A stretch of 64,000 nucleotides of DNA, taken from CAZQYC01 sp964597495. Lineage in GTDB: Bacteria; Pseudomonadota; Gammaproteobacteria; Steroidobacterales; Steroidobacteraceae. Below are positions 36,723 through 45,812 of the stretch, in pieces. Under the pieces are notes generated by a model, which did no database searches, was not told the origin of the DNA, and saw only the letters and a list, made by a program, of their open reading frames with translations. Position numbers and translations under genes: made by a program. Within the stretch, counting starts at the first letter, position 1. Each line of letters begins with the position of its first letter. The stretch covers positions 14,446-78,445 of the forward strand of contig CAZQYC010000006.1 in assembly GCA_964597495.1 (NCBI GenBank), read 5' to 3'.

Positions 36723-36792
36723 TGAATTAGCGGGTCGAAGGTCGAACTGGCGGGTAAAGCGTTTACTGTTTGCTAGATCCAGATTTACTAGG

Positions 36793-36823
36793 CTTAAGGT
36801 TACGAGACTTAAGGTTTACGAGA
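36793..36823. repeat. 15/16-base direct tandem repeat between lptD and surA
   Basis: cttaaggttacgaga (36793-36807) is followed by cttaaggtttacgaga (36808-36823), one base inserted. It ends just before the lptD stop codon. Confidence 0.75.
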
Positions 36824-36824
36824 C

Positions 36825-39125
36825 TCAGGGAACGCTGCTGAAGTCGTTGCGCGCCGCGGAGTATCCTTGAATCGACTCGCGGAGGAAAGCATCGACCGGA
36901 TTTCCGACATTGGAGAGGCCCGTGAGTTCCAGTTGTGCTTTGACCTCCCAATCGGAGTTTCCGGTCAAACTGCTCACCGAACGGCTTGCCAGCAGGCGGA
37001 TTCCCCAGCAACAAGACCGGTACTCGAAACCGCCGAGCCGTTCGATGGCTGCATGATCCTCAAGCGAATACACGGCTCGACCGTAGATACTCCAGGCGTT
37101 CCCTAAAGGCCATGCGATGGAGCCGTCGATCTGCTTCAAGACCCCGGGCTCCGTGGTTTGCGTAACGCCGCTGGTCAATGTGCCGCCAGCCAAGGTATTG
37201 CGTCTGCGATACCGATAGCCCAGATTGATCACCTGTCCCGGATCCGGTCGATATTGAAATCCAAGTTCAGTGCGTTCGTAGCGGCTTTCAGCCGGGTTCC
37301 ATTGCACGCCCGCGTGCGCGCTCCAGCTGCGATAAGCACTGAGATCCAATTCGCCGATGACATCCGAACTGCCTTTGTCGTCGAGCGGTTCGCCCGGAAG
37401 GCCTACCCGCTGGGCGGCAAATCGATAGAGCTCTCCCACGCTCGCCGAAAGTACCTGCCTGCCGTCTTCCCCCAGCAAGCGGCTGGTGACTCCTAAAGCG
37501 ACATGGTTGAGATCCCCTAGTCGGTCGGGACCCGCATAGCGTTCCGTTTGAAACAGGCGAATCAGGTTGAAATCGGGTGGCGCGGTATCGAAAACCGGAA
37601 GCTCATCCTGGTTGCGATAGGGGACGTAGGCATACAGAAAACGCGGCTCCAACGTTTGCACTCTTTCGTTTCGCGATCCTGTTTCACGCTCCAGTGTCAT
37701 GCCTCCATCTACGCTGAAAATCGGCGCCGTCCGTGATGGAGTGAGATTGGCGCCGCTTTGAAGACTACCTGGATCGAGACGGTACGTCGTATAACGCAGC
37801 GCTGCCGCCGGCTCCAAGTAAACGCCGTGGCTCCGTAGCGGCAGCCGAAGCTCAGGACGAACGTCGAATCGCTGCGAGTTCACGAACGTCGTGCCGTCGA
37901 GAGTGCGTTTAAACGCAGTGAGTTCGCTTTCGAGGATCGCCGTTAGACCGAGAAATCGATCGGGAAAATACCCGGTAAACAGCAATTGCGGGAATAACGT
38001 GTACGGCCGGTCGTCGCGCGCAATGCTGGGATCGAGGATTTGGTAATTTTCGGCACGCGCCGAGAGCACCCATTCGTCGTCGCGGTAAATCAACTCCGCA
38101 CGGCGCGGAAGGGCCACAAGGTTGGTGTAGGTCGCGCTGCCGAAGTCTTCGAACCAGGCGATATCGCCGAGATTGACGCCGTCGGCGTTAAAACGCAGGC
38201 GCGAAGTGAAGTCGGTTTGTTCGTGCAGCTCGACAAAGGTGCGATCGGTGCCGGTTTCTCGGTCGTCCGGCAAGTAATTGACGTTGAGTTGACCTTTGCT
38301 ATGCCTGTTGAGAAAGCGAAACTCCCCTCCAGCGTCGACGCCCCGCGAGCTGTACCAGCTGGGCGTGAAGGTAGCATCGTACCCGTCGCCGATCCGCCAA
38401 TACCAAGGCAGCGAGAACTTCCAACCGCTGCGCGAGGAATGACCGAATTCGGGAAAAAGAAGGCCGCTCTTGGGTTCGTTGCCGACGGGGAACGAAATAT
38501 AGGGCGTATAGAGAATGGGGATGCCTTTGAAGTCCACGCGAATGCCGGTGCCGGTGCCGATGCGGGCGCTTTCGTCGACATGTAAGTGACCGATCTTGAG
38601 TTCCCAGGCCGGTTGCGGCGTTGGACAGGTGGTATAGCGCACATCATGAAGGTCGATCTCTCCCTCGGCGGAAAGGCGGATTCGACCGGCGGATCCATGT
38701 CCCGCGCGGGCCGGAATCGCAAACTTCGTATGATCGAATTGCGCGGCGCCGGATTCCGAGGCGGCAGCCCCTTCGCCGGACAGTGTCAGGTTCGGATCGA
38801 CTAGCTGTACTTCGCCCGGGATCCAAAAATCGTCCGTGCTTGCCCGATACTCGATCTCCTGCGCCCGCAAGATACGATCGCCCTGACGGAGTTCGACGTC
38901 TCCCTTAAGCGCGATGTCGCCATTCGGCTGGCGGGCTACGCTCGTTGCGGACGCTGCTGGGTCGTCGGCATCGGGCCGGACTCGGCTGGGATTGTTGCGA
39001 GCATCGTGCAGGCACCCGTCGGAGTCCGTGCAGCGTGCGGGCGTGGGGCAATCGGCTGCATTGGATGGCAGCCAGCACGCACATAGGAGTAACGCACCGG
39101 CCATTCTCCATTCGAATACTCTCAT
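36825..39125 (-). CDS. lptD: LPS-assembly protein LptD
   Basis: 766 residues. Signal peptide (MAGALLLCACWLPSNA), then an N-terminal OstA/jellyroll domain at about 65-200 (NGDIALKGDVELRQGDRILR) and a large barrel (FPVGNEPKSGLLFPEFGHSS, then YWRIGDGYDATFTPSWYSSR). With LptE it inserts lipopolysaccharide into the outer leaflet. Cysteines at the N-terminus (DCPTPARC) and the conserved CC pair near the C-terminus (YRSCCWGIRL) match the disulfides needed for maturation. First gene of the run to apaH; diverges from amgK. Confidence 0.96.
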   Translation of the reverse strand: MRVFEWRMAGALLLCACWLPSNAADCPTPARCTDSDGCLHDARNNPSRVRPDADDPAASATSVARQPNGDIALKGDVELRQGDRILRAQEIEYRASTDDFWIPGEVQLVDPNLTLSGEGAAASESGAAQFDHTKFAIPARAGHGSAGRIRLSAEGEIDLHDVRYTTCPTPQPAWELKIGHLHVDESARIGTGTGIRVDFKGIPILYTPYISFPVGNEPKSGLLFPEFGHSSRSGWKFSLPWYWRIGDGYDATFTPSWYSSRGVDAGGEFRFLNRHSKGQLNVNYLPDDRETGTDRTFVELHEQTDFTSRLRFNADGVNLGDIAWFEDFGSATYTNLVALPRRAELIYRDDEWVLSARAENYQILDPSIARDDRPYTLFPQLLFTGYFPDRFLGLTAILESELTAFKRTLDGTTFVNSQRFDVRPELRLPLRSHGVYLEPAAALRYTTYRLDPGSLQSGANLTPSRTAPIFSVDGGMTLERETGSRNERVQTLEPRFLYAYVPYRNQDELPVFDTAPPDFNLIRLFQTERYAGPDRLGDLNHVALGVTSRLLGEDGRQVLSASVGELYRFAAQRVGLPGEPLDDKGSSDVIGELDLSAYRSWSAHAGVQWNPAESRYERTELGFQYRPDPGQVINLGYRYRRRNTLAGGTLTSGVTQTTEPGVLKQIDGSIAWPLGNAWSIYGRAVYSLEDHAAIERLGGFEYRSCCWGIRLLASRSVSSLTGNSDWEVKAQLELTGLSNVGNPVDAFLRESIQGYSAARNDFSSVP

Positions 39126-39213
39126 GTGAGCGGAGCTCGCACTCGACGGCGGAGTGATTTCTGTGCTGACATTGCGCTCATTATGCCGAATTATAATGAT
39201 GGTCTTTAGATAT

Positions 39214-39251
39214 CCATTTTACTGGCCGTTTTACCGGGCCATTTTAATTGG
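39214..39251. repeat. Degenerate 12/13-base tandem repeat, three units
   Basis: Units ccattttactgg (39214-39225), ccgttttaccggg (39226-39238) and ccattttaattgg (39239-39251) lie in the divergent lptD/amgK gap, 33 bases before the amgK start. Confidence 0.65.
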
Positions 39252-39283
39252 CTAACTTTGTCCGCCAACCTTAAAGGGAGCTC

Positions 39284-40318
39284 GTGACTTTGCCGTCCAT
39301 TGAATCCAACGATGCCCGAGTGTTGCAACTTACCGCATGGAGTCGCGGGGTTCTCGGCAGGAGCGAACTGGAAATTTCGGTGGCCTCGGCCGATGCGAGT
39401 TTTCGCCGCTACTTTCGTGCTCGTGCCGGATCGCAGTCCTGGATCGTGATGGATGCTCCGCCGGAAAAAGAAGACACCGCTCCCTACCTGAAAGTTGCGC
39501 AGATGCTTGCGATCGCCGGCGTGAACGCGCCCAAGGTCTTTGCGCAAAATCCACGCGAAGGTTTCTTGTTGCTGTCGGATCTGGGCGATCGCACCTATTT
39601 GACGGAGCTTGCCGACGAAGGGCGTGCAGACTCCTTATACGACGATGCGATTGCCGCGCTAGTAGCGATGCAGGTCGGTTGCGCCGCCGGGGTTGACCAA
39701 TTGCCTTCTTACGATGCCGCGCTGTTGAACCGTGAAATGGAATTGTTCCCCGAGTGGTTCGTGGGAAGGCATCTGCAGATCGAAATCGGCTCCGCCGATC
39801 GGGCGTTGCTTGATGAGGCGTTCGCGCTCCTCGGAGATTCGGCGCTTAGGCAGCCCCGCGTGTTCGTGCACCGCGACTACCATTCGCGCAATCTAATGGT
39901 TACCGAACGCGACGTGCACGGACCGAATCCGGGCATCCTCGATTTCCAAGACGCGGTTTGCGGGCCCATTACCTACGATTTGGTTTCGCTGTTGCGCGAT
40001 TGTTATATCGCCTGGCCGTTGCAGAGAGTGCACGGATGGCTGCGCGACTATCGCGCTCGGGCCGGAGACGCGGGCCTTGAAACCGGAGCGTCGGAAGCCG
40101 AGTTCGTGCGGGGATTCGATTTGATGGGCGTACAACGGCATCTTAAGGCGATAGGAATATTTGCGCGGCTTGCGCATCGCGACGGCAAGCGCGGCTACTT
40201 GAACGATATTCCGCGCACGCTGAATTATGTTCGCACGGTGCTGTCCTCGTATCCGGAGTTGAAGGGGCTGGCACAGTTCATCGACTCGCGAATTGCACCG
40301 GAGTTGGAGCGGCAATGA
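39284..40318 (+). CDS. amgK: N-acetylmuramate/N-acetylglucosamine kinase AmgK
   Basis: 344 residues from a GTG start with AAGGGAG just upstream. Aminoglycoside phosphotransferase-type kinase fold; the catalytic loop is VHRDYHSRNLMV and the metal site is ILDFQDAVCGP. In Pseudomonas, AmgK phosphorylates MurNAc at the anomeric carbon in a cell-wall recycling route that bypasses de novo synthesis and gives fosfomycin tolerance. The next gene is MurU, the following enzyme, and the pair adjoins lptD as in pseudomonads, so the assignment is firm. Confidence 0.93.
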   Translation: MTLPSIESNDARVLQLTAWSRGVLGRSELEISVASADASFRRYFRARAGSQSWIVMDAPPEKEDTAPYLKVAQMLAIAGVNAPKVFAQNPREGFLLLSDLGDRTYLTELADEGRADSLYDDAIAALVAMQVGCAAGVDQLPSYDAALLNREMELFPEWFVGRHLQIEIGSADRALLDEAFALLGDSALRQPRVFVHRDYHSRNLMVTERDVHGPNPGILDFQDAVCGPITYDLVSLLRDCYIAWPLQRVHGWLRDYRARAGDAGLETGASEAEFVRGFDLMGVQRHLKAIGIFARLAHRDGKRGYLNDIPRTLNYVRTVLSSYPELKGLAQFIDSRIAPELERQ

Positions 40319-41040
40319 CTGTTTCGAGCGCGTCGGCTACGGACCGCAAGGGAGCTCCAAAAGCGGCCATGATTCTTGCGGCAGGACGAGGCGAGCGGAT
40401 GCGACCATTCACGGACGTCCATCCAAAGCCGCTGGCAACCATCGCCGGGAAGTCGCTGATCGAGTATCACGTCGACCGCCTAGTCGCTGCCGGCGTCGAG
40501 CGCATCGTCATCAATGTCGCCTGGCTCGGCTCGCAAATACGCGAGGCCCTTGGGGACGGTAGCCGGTATCGGGTCGAAATTTTCTACAGCGACGAAGGTT
40601 CGACGGCGCTCGATACGGGTGGCGGGATTTTTCGCGCGTTACCGGCGCTGGGATCGGATCCGTTTTGGGTGGTCAGCGCCGACTTGTGGACCGAGTACGC
40701 CCTTTCCGATCCGCAGTCGACGTTGCGGCAGGGTGACCTTGCCCATTTGGTCATGGTGGCCAATCCCGATTTCCATCCAAAAGGCGACTTTTGCCTTCAA
40801 AACGGACGTGTCACTGAAACCGATGGGACGCGTCTGACGTATGGAAGCATGGCAATCCTACATCCTCAGTTGTTCCACCAATGTCGTCCGGGTGTATTTT
40901 CGGTGGTGCCCTTGTTGATCGACGCGATGAGGGCGGGCCGAGTCGGCGGTGAAGTATTTAGTGGCATCTGGCATAACGTCGGCACGATGGCTCAATTGCA
41001 ATCGCTCGATCGCGAAATGCGCGCCATTCCGAATGTCTAG
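40315..41040 (+). CDS. murU: N-acetylmuramate alpha-1-phosphate uridylyltransferase MurU
   Basis: 241 residues. A sugar-nucleotide pyrophosphorylase fold with the signature MILAAGRGERMRPFTDVHPK and Lys in PLATIAGKSLIEYHV. Turns MurNAc-1-phosphate and UTP into UDP-MurNAc, which feeds peptidoglycan synthesis. Its ATG overlaps the amgK stop by four bases (ATGA), so the two recycling enzymes are translationally coupled. Confidence 0.93.
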   Translation: MTVSSASATDRKGAPKAAMILAAGRGERMRPFTDVHPKPLATIAGKSLIEYHVDRLVAAGVERIVINVAWLGSQIREALGDGSRYRVEIFYSDEGSTALDTGGGIFRALPALGSDPFWVVSADLWTEYALSDPQSTLRQGDLAHLVMVANPDFHPKGDFCLQNGRVTETDGTRLTYGSMAILHPQLFHQCRPGVFSVVPLLIDAMRAGRVGGEVFSGIWHNVGTMAQLQSLDREMRAIPNV

Positions 41041-41749
41041 GTTTAACGTTCGGGCACAATGTTAGGGGTTAAATCAGCAGCTGGGACAAAACGATTTGTT
41101 GCACCGCGCCGGCAACCCGAATGCGGGACAAAACCGTTTATTTACGTATGCAAAGCGATAACGGAGATTTACACCGCGGTTCAGAGCAGGCTCTTGCTGT
41201 CGCAAGTAGATTCGCTGATCCGTTTCTGCATCTTGCGGGAGCCTACGTTGCGAAATGCGTAAGGCGACACTGCGCATGTGCGCCATCAAGCGGCTTTTAT
41301 CGGCATTTTTCGTATCGGAGCAGGATCGCCAAGAAAAATCTTGACAGCATTAAGCGGCCTGTGCGCTTAAGGTCATCCCGATTGCACCCGATTAGGGCTG
41401 CAACATTATTTACAAACAGCGCTTGCCTTCGACGGCAAATCTTTATACCGTACGCGCCGATTTCGCGGTCTGTTGGCGCAGAGCAAGCCGACCGAAAAAC
41501 TGCCGCCGCCTCGAGGGGGATTCTCAAGGAGATGAGAACCATCCCGATGAGCGAAGCAGCAGTAAAAGGCGCAGGCCGTTGGGGGCATGTGGAACGCATT
41601 CGTACCGGTGCAGTTGAGGCAATCACGCTGCATTCAGTAAAACCGGGCGACTGCATGACACGGCAAGAAATTTTAGAGACAAGTTGTTGGAGTAGAGTCG
41701 ATCCGCTCCGGCAGCCACTACAACTTAATTATTAGCTAGGCGACACTAC
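41041..41749. other. Upstream region of the tonB-exbB operon
   Basis: About 700 bases without a convincing gene. It carries a near-repeat of gggacaaaac (41083-41092 and 41123-41132), a TTGACA with a dyad (41341-41370), and a second promoter candidate TTGCAC (41382-41387) / CATTAT (41404-41409, 16-base spacer). A 68-codon frame (41532-41735) ends 14 bases before tonB, but its AAGGAG abuts the ATG, so it is not called. Confidence 0.45.
41341..41370 (+). promoter_or_regulatory. Candidate -35 box with overlapping dyad upstream of tonB
   Basis: A consensus TTGACA (41341-41346) is followed by arms TTAAGCG (41350-41356) and CGCTTAA (41364-41370), a perfect 7-base dyad in the spacer. No good -10 box is present at 17 bases, so the promoter may need an activator, or the dyad may be a stand-alone protein site. 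Confidence 0.35.
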
Positions 41750-42394
41750 ATGATGGGCCCCGGTGCAGACTCGACTACGAACACACGCCGCCTGTTTGCG
41801 TTCTTTGTTGTTGTCGCCGTCCACGTGATATTGATTTGGGGAGTCAACGCCGGGCTCAAAGACATGATCGTCGAGAAGGTGCTCGGCAATCTGCAGACCG
41901 TCGAGATTGCGGCCCCTAAGGAAGAAGAAGAAAAGCCGCCGCCGCCGCCGCCGAAGATGGAGACTCCGCCTCCTTTCGTGCCGCCGCCGGAAATTTCCAT
42001 TGATATCCCGCCGACTGAAACGACGACGGCGATCCAGGTGATTACTCAGCAGCGTCCGGTGGAGGCGCCGCCCGCGGTATCTGCCCCGCCACATAAGTCG
42101 CTCCGAGCCGATCCTAGCCCGGACAAAAAACGCCCGCTTACCCGTCCTGAATATCCGCCGTCAGAGCAGCGTGCGGGTCATGAAGGCGTTGTGTATCTTG
42201 AATTGTTTGTTCAGGTCGACGGCCGCATCGGCGAAACAAGGGTGAAGACATCGTCTGGGTTTCCACGACTGGACGAAGCGGCAGCGGAGCATGCGAAACG
42301 CAACTATCGCCTTATTCCCGCAAAGGACGACGAGGGCAAGCCGATTGCCGTATGGGTTACGTTGCCGATCGCATTTAAGCTCGATGGCAAGTGA
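41750..42394 (+). CDS. tonB: Energy-transducing protein TonB
   Basis: 214 residues. One N-terminal membrane span (LFAFFVVVAVHVILIWGVNA), a periplasmic Glu/Pro-rich linker (EEEEKPPPPPPK, TPPPFVPPPE) and a C-terminal TonB fold (GVVYLELFVQVDGRIGETRV, FPRLDEAAAEHAKRNYRLIP). It transmits the proton-motive force from ExbB/ExbD to outer-membrane receptors such as the two encoded here. First gene of the operon with exbB (95-base gap), two exbD genes and two TPR genes. Confidence 0.93.
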   Translation: MMGPGADSTTNTRRLFAFFVVVAVHVILIWGVNAGLKDMIVEKVLGNLQTVEIAAPKEEEEKPPPPPPKMETPPPFVPPPEISIDIPPTETTTAIQVITQQRPVEAPPAVSAPPHKSLRADPSPDKKRPLTRPEYPPSEQRAGHEGVVYLELFVQVDGRIGETRVKTSSGFPRLDEAAAEHAKRNYRLIPAKDDEGKPIAVWVTLPIAFKLDGK

Positions 42395-42489
42395 TTGTCG
42401 TATTGCGATAATGGATTGCAGCAGTCGATTTTTGGATGACTATTTTAATTCTAGTAAAAATTGGGTTTTGAACAGAGGAAACTCCTTCC

Positions 42490-43191
42490 ATGGGCGCTGA
42501 GACACAACAAGCTAATGAAGTAATGAAGATGTTCGACGTGATCCTCACCGGAGGTCCCGTCAGCATCACGATTTCGGTCACGCTAGGACTAATGTCGATG
42601 GTTTGTTGGTTCATCACCATCACCAAGCTGTTGGAGCAACGAACGCTCAATAAGCAATACGGCGACATCCAACGAGAAGCCCAGAAAGGCGGCTTTTGGT
42701 CGGGCAGCTTGCGCGACAGCGTGGAAAAGCTGAAGGGTAAGAATCACGCCTACAAGCAAATCGCCGAAGAAGGGTTGCGTGCCGCCGAGCACCACGAAGG
42801 ACATCTGACCGAGCAAATGGAACTGCACGAGTGGATTACCCTGTCCCTGCAGCGAGCCGTCGAACTCGTGAGCAATCGTCTGACCAGCGGACTGTGGTTC
42901 CTGGCGACCACCGGTTCCACCGCGCCCTTTATCGGTTTGATGGGTACGGTGTACGGTATTTACCGCGCGATGGACGCCATCAGAGCCAGCGGCCAGGCCA
43001 GCATCGAAAGAACGGCCGGCCCCATCGGCGAAGCATTGGTGATGACGTTGTTCGGTTTGTTGGTGGCCGTTCCGGCGGTTATCTTCTACAACCTGCTGCT
43101 TCGTCGGAACAAGGACATCATGGAAAAGACGCGTTTTTATGCTAGCGGCGTGCACTCGTATTTAGTTAGCACCACCCGTTCTCGTAAGTAG
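42490..43191 (+). CDS. exbB: TonB-system proton channel subunit ExbB (MotA/TolQ/ExbB family)
   Basis: 233 residues. Three membrane spans: about 24-45 (ITISVTLGLMSMVCWFITIT), 138-160 (GLWFLATTGSTAPFIGLMGT) and 180-200 (EALVMTLFGLLVAVPAVIFY). The signature region TGSTAPFIGLMGTVYGIYRA matches the ExbB/TolQ family. It forms the pentameric channel around ExbD. Context with tonB rather than pal/tolB favours ExbB over TolQ. Confidence 0.93.
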   Translation: MGAETQQANEVMKMFDVILTGGPVSITISVTLGLMSMVCWFITITKLLEQRTLNKQYGDIQREAQKGGFWSGSLRDSVEKLKGKNHAYKQIAEEGLRAAEHHEGHLTEQMELHEWITLSLQRAVELVSNRLTSGLWFLATTGSTAPFIGLMGTVYGIYRAMDAIRASGQASIERTAGPIGEALVMTLFGLLVAVPAVIFYNLLLRRNKDIMEKTRFYASGVHSYLVSTTRSRK

Positions 43192-43279
43192 ACCGGACGA
43201 TAGTAAGCAAACCGTAGTAGTCAGTGTGCGAAGCACTTTCTTTATCGGCTGCTTGAAGACCACATCGGAGCGCTAACAA

Positions 43280-43708
43280 ATGTCGATGAATGTTTCACAA
43301 GGCGGTGACGATGAAGAGCAAGTCATGGCCGATATTAACGTCACGCCGCTCGTTGACGTTATGTTGGTGTTGTTGATCATCTTCTTGATCACCGTTCCGG
43401 TGGCCAAGCTGGATCAGCCCGTTGCGCTGCCCAAGATTACGAATATCGAAACCAAGTCCAAACCGGAATTCGTCATCCTTTCGATTACGGAAAATGGGGA
43501 TATCTATCTTGGGGCGCGGCTGTTCGCGACGGCCACCGAACTGAAGGAATACATCAGGACCCGCGCGGTGGAGAGACCGCAACCGGAAGTTCACATCAGA
43601 GCGGACTCCAATGTGCTCTACGCGAGCGTCGGGCGAGCCATCATGGCGGTGCATCAAGGCGGTATCGTGAAAGTGGCATTCATTACGGAGCCGCCGCCTA
43701 ACAATTAG
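43280..43708 (+). CDS. exbD: ExbD, first copy
   Basis: 142 residues. One membrane span with the functional Asp (ADINVTPLVDVMLVLLIIFL; Asp in PLVDV) and a periplasmic domain (IRTRAVERPQPEVHIRADSN; VGRAIMAVHQGGIVKVAFIT). With ExbB it harnesses proton flow for TonB. A second ExbD follows 98 bases later, an arrangement known from the tonB-exbB-exbD1-exbD2 cluster of Xanthomonas. Its stop lies in a hairpin. Confidence 0.93.
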   Translation: MSMNVSQGGDDEEQVMADINVTPLVDVMLVLLIIFLITVPVAKLDQPVALPKITNIETKSKPEFVILSITENGDIYLGARLFATATELKEYIRTRAVERPQPEVHIRADSNVLYASVGRAIMAVHQGGIVKVAFITEPPPNN

Positions 43709-43746
43709 TCCTGATTGCCTCATTGTTAGGGCCTAATTGTTGGGTA
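43697..43746 (+). other. Hairpin between the two exbD genes
   Basis: The arm around AACAATTAG (43700-43708) pairs with CTAATTGTT (43733-43741); extended, about 15 bases match with two mismatches. It includes the first exbD stop codon. It could set the ratio of the two ExbD proteins by mRNA processing or partial termination. Confidence 0.5.
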
Positions 43747-43806
43747 AGCGCAGTAGCTGTTAACTCTTGGAGCGTATAGCTCGCATAAAGTGGTGGAGTA
43801 GATCGA

Positions 43807-44229
43807 ATGGCGATGAGTACAAGTTCGAGCACCGATGATGGCTCGATGATGGATATCAACATGACGCCGTTGATCGACGTGCTGCTCGTGTTGCTAATTT
43901 ATTTGATTATTAACCTCCCTGTTGCCACGCACGCCGTAAAGCTCGATCTGCCGACCGGCAAAGGCCAGCCTCCGGCCGTTGATCCGGAAGTGATCAACTT
44001 GGACGTGGATTTCGACGGCACTTACTATTGGAATGGCGGGCAGGTGAGCGGCTTGGCTCAATTGGAAAGTTATTTTCGGCAGGAAGCTCGTAAAGATCCT
44101 CAGCCGGAGCTGCATATCAAGCCGAATCGCGGCGTGAAGTATGACTTCGTGGCCAAGGCACTTGCGGCTGCCCAGCGGAATCAAATCACGCGTATCGGCT
44201 TTCTCGGTAACGAGCAATACATCGAGTAG
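43807..44229 (+). CDS. exbD: ExbD, second copy
   Basis: 140 residues. The same layout as the first: span with PLIDV Asp (MDINMTPLIDVLLVLLIYLI) and a periplasmic domain (FRQEARKDPQPELHIKPNRG, KYDFVAKALAAAQRNQITRI). The stretch after the span, KLDLPTGKGQPPAVDP, differs clearly from copy one, so the two are not recent duplicates and may serve different receptors or form mixed dimers. Confidence 0.92.
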   Translation: MAMSTSSSTDDGSMMDINMTPLIDVLLVLLIYLIINLPVATHAVKLDLPTGKGQPPAVDPEVINLDVDFDGTYYWNGGQVSGLAQLESYFRQEARKDPQPELHIKPNRGVKYDFVAKALAAAQRNQITRIGFLGNEQYIE

Positions 44230-44489
44230 ACCCTTCGAGTGGGCCATCGAGTAGCTCTACGACAGCCGTACCTGATTCCTGCTGAATTTCCGCTGAATCC
44301 TAAAGCTATGGCACGGTTGCCTCCGTCAGTGACGAAACCTGCCGCTCTGTGGGGAACCCAGCAGAGCACCTGGCGGACTAACAGGTATGATGCTGCTTAA
44401 CCGTCGTCCAGATTTCCGCCGACGCATTTCGGTACACAGCACCCAGTGTGTGGCCGTGTCCTTTACCCGCGTTTTGTGAGAGTACGAGT

Positions 44490-45734
44490 ATGTCCGCACG
44501 AATTTCGGCAGTAGTCTTTGCAGTCAGTATTGTGTGTGGCTTCGCCGGTGCGACGCTTGCGCCGCAAGCGGCCGTTGCTCAGCAAAAAGAACGTACGTTA
44601 AACGCTAAGATGGGGCCGTTTGTAGACGCCGCAATCAAAGCCGCAAAAAATAAACAATACGATCTTGCATTGGCCAAAGTGAAGGAAGCAGAGGCGGAAA
44701 AAAAGACTTCCTACGAACAGTTCAAGATTAACGAAACGCTGGGGTTCATTTACTCCGGTCAAAAGAAATACGCCGAAGCCGCGGCCGCCTACGAGAAGAT
44801 GCTCGATACCCCGCAGTTTTTAACACCCGAACAAATTCAGGCGAACACGAAGATAATTACGCAGCTGTACGCAGGCGCGCAACAGAACAACAAAGTCGTC
44901 GAATACAGCAAGCGCTGGCTGCAAGACAAACCGAACGATACGGAGATGCTGGCCCTGCTGGGCCAAGCCCAATACAACACGAAGGATTACAAAGCCTGTC
45001 AGCAAACGTTTACCTCAGCGGTAACGGCAGCTGAGAGGGGCGGCGCCAAGCCGCAGGAACCGTGGCTGCGTTTTGCTCAAACTTGCGCGAACACCGCGGG
45101 TGAGGAAGTGGCGGAAACGCAAATTTACGAGAAGCTGATTCGTTACTATCCGAAGCCGGAGTACTGGCAGACCTATCTCCGTCGCGTTTCCCGCAATGAG
45201 CGTGCGGACGTCGCCTCGTTCAATTGGCTGCGCCTCATGAGCGAAACGAATTCGCTGAAGGATGCCGATGACTACATGACCTTTGCGCAGCGTGGCATTA
45301 CCGAGTACGGCGTTGCTTGCGAAGCCGTTCGAGTGCTTGAGGAAGGGTTCAGCAAGAAAGTGCTCGGCGCTGAGGGACAGTCGAAGGTTCGGCAGCAAAA
45401 TACGCTTGCGAAGGCGAAAGAGGCGGCGGCTGCGGACAAGGCGCGGATTCAGCAGCTGACGACGGAAGCCGAGGCCGATGCTACCGGCCAAAAGAACATC
45501 GACATCGCCATGATTCAATTCGGTTGCGAACAGTACGAGCAAGCCATCTCCAATCTCGAGAAAGGACTCAAAAAGGGCGGCGGCAAAAACCCGTCCCAAG
45601 CAAAGCTGGTGCTAGGAATTGCGCAGTTGCATAAAGGCGAGCGAGAAGCCGCACGCAGCACCTTCAAGTCGTTGTCCAACGATAAAGTGCTGGGCAAGCT
45701 GGCGTCGACATGGATACTGCGCAGCTATAACTAA
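44490..45734 (+). CDS. Periplasmic TPR-repeat protein, paralogue 1
   Basis: 414 residues from the ATG at 44490, which opens a signal peptide ending QAAVAQQ; an upstream start 42 bases earlier breaks it. The body is mostly helical with TPR-like units (FKINETLGFIYSGQKKYAEA; TEMLALLGQAQYNTKDYKAC; IAMIQFGCEQYEQAISNLEK). It shares the signature YYPKPEYW, the block RLMSETNSLKDADDYMTFAQ and the C-terminal WILRSYN with the next gene. No enzyme motif. It follows exbD2 by 260 bases and probably acts with the TonB system in the periplasm; a TATGAT box at 44386-44391 might give it its own promoter. Confidence 0.82.
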   Translation: MSARISAVVFAVSIVCGFAGATLAPQAAVAQQKERTLNAKMGPFVDAAIKAAKNKQYDLALAKVKEAEAEKKTSYEQFKINETLGFIYSGQKKYAEAAAAYEKMLDTPQFLTPEQIQANTKIITQLYAGAQQNNKVVEYSKRWLQDKPNDTEMLALLGQAQYNTKDYKACQQTFTSAVTAAERGGAKPQEPWLRFAQTCANTAGEEVAETQIYEKLIRYYPKPEYWQTYLRRVSRNERADVASFNWLRLMSETNSLKDADDYMTFAQRGITEYGVACEAVRVLEEGFSKKVLGAEGQSKVRQQNTLAKAKEAAAADKARIQQLTTEAEADATGQKNIDIAMIQFGCEQYEQAISNLEKGLKKGGGKNPSQAKLVLGIAQLHKGEREAARSTFKSLSNDKVLGKLASTWILRSYN

Positions 45735-45812
45735 TTCTGAGGCGTTGCGTCGAGCGAGCGAAACCACCGTCGGTTGGCGCTCCATCGGTGACCACGGAGA
45801 ATGGAGAATTCC

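Noticed and set aside
41532..41735. 68-codon frame ending 14 bases before tonB
   Set aside because: AAGGAG abuts the ATG with no spacing, the next ATG is 15 bases away from it, and the product has no protein-like pattern.
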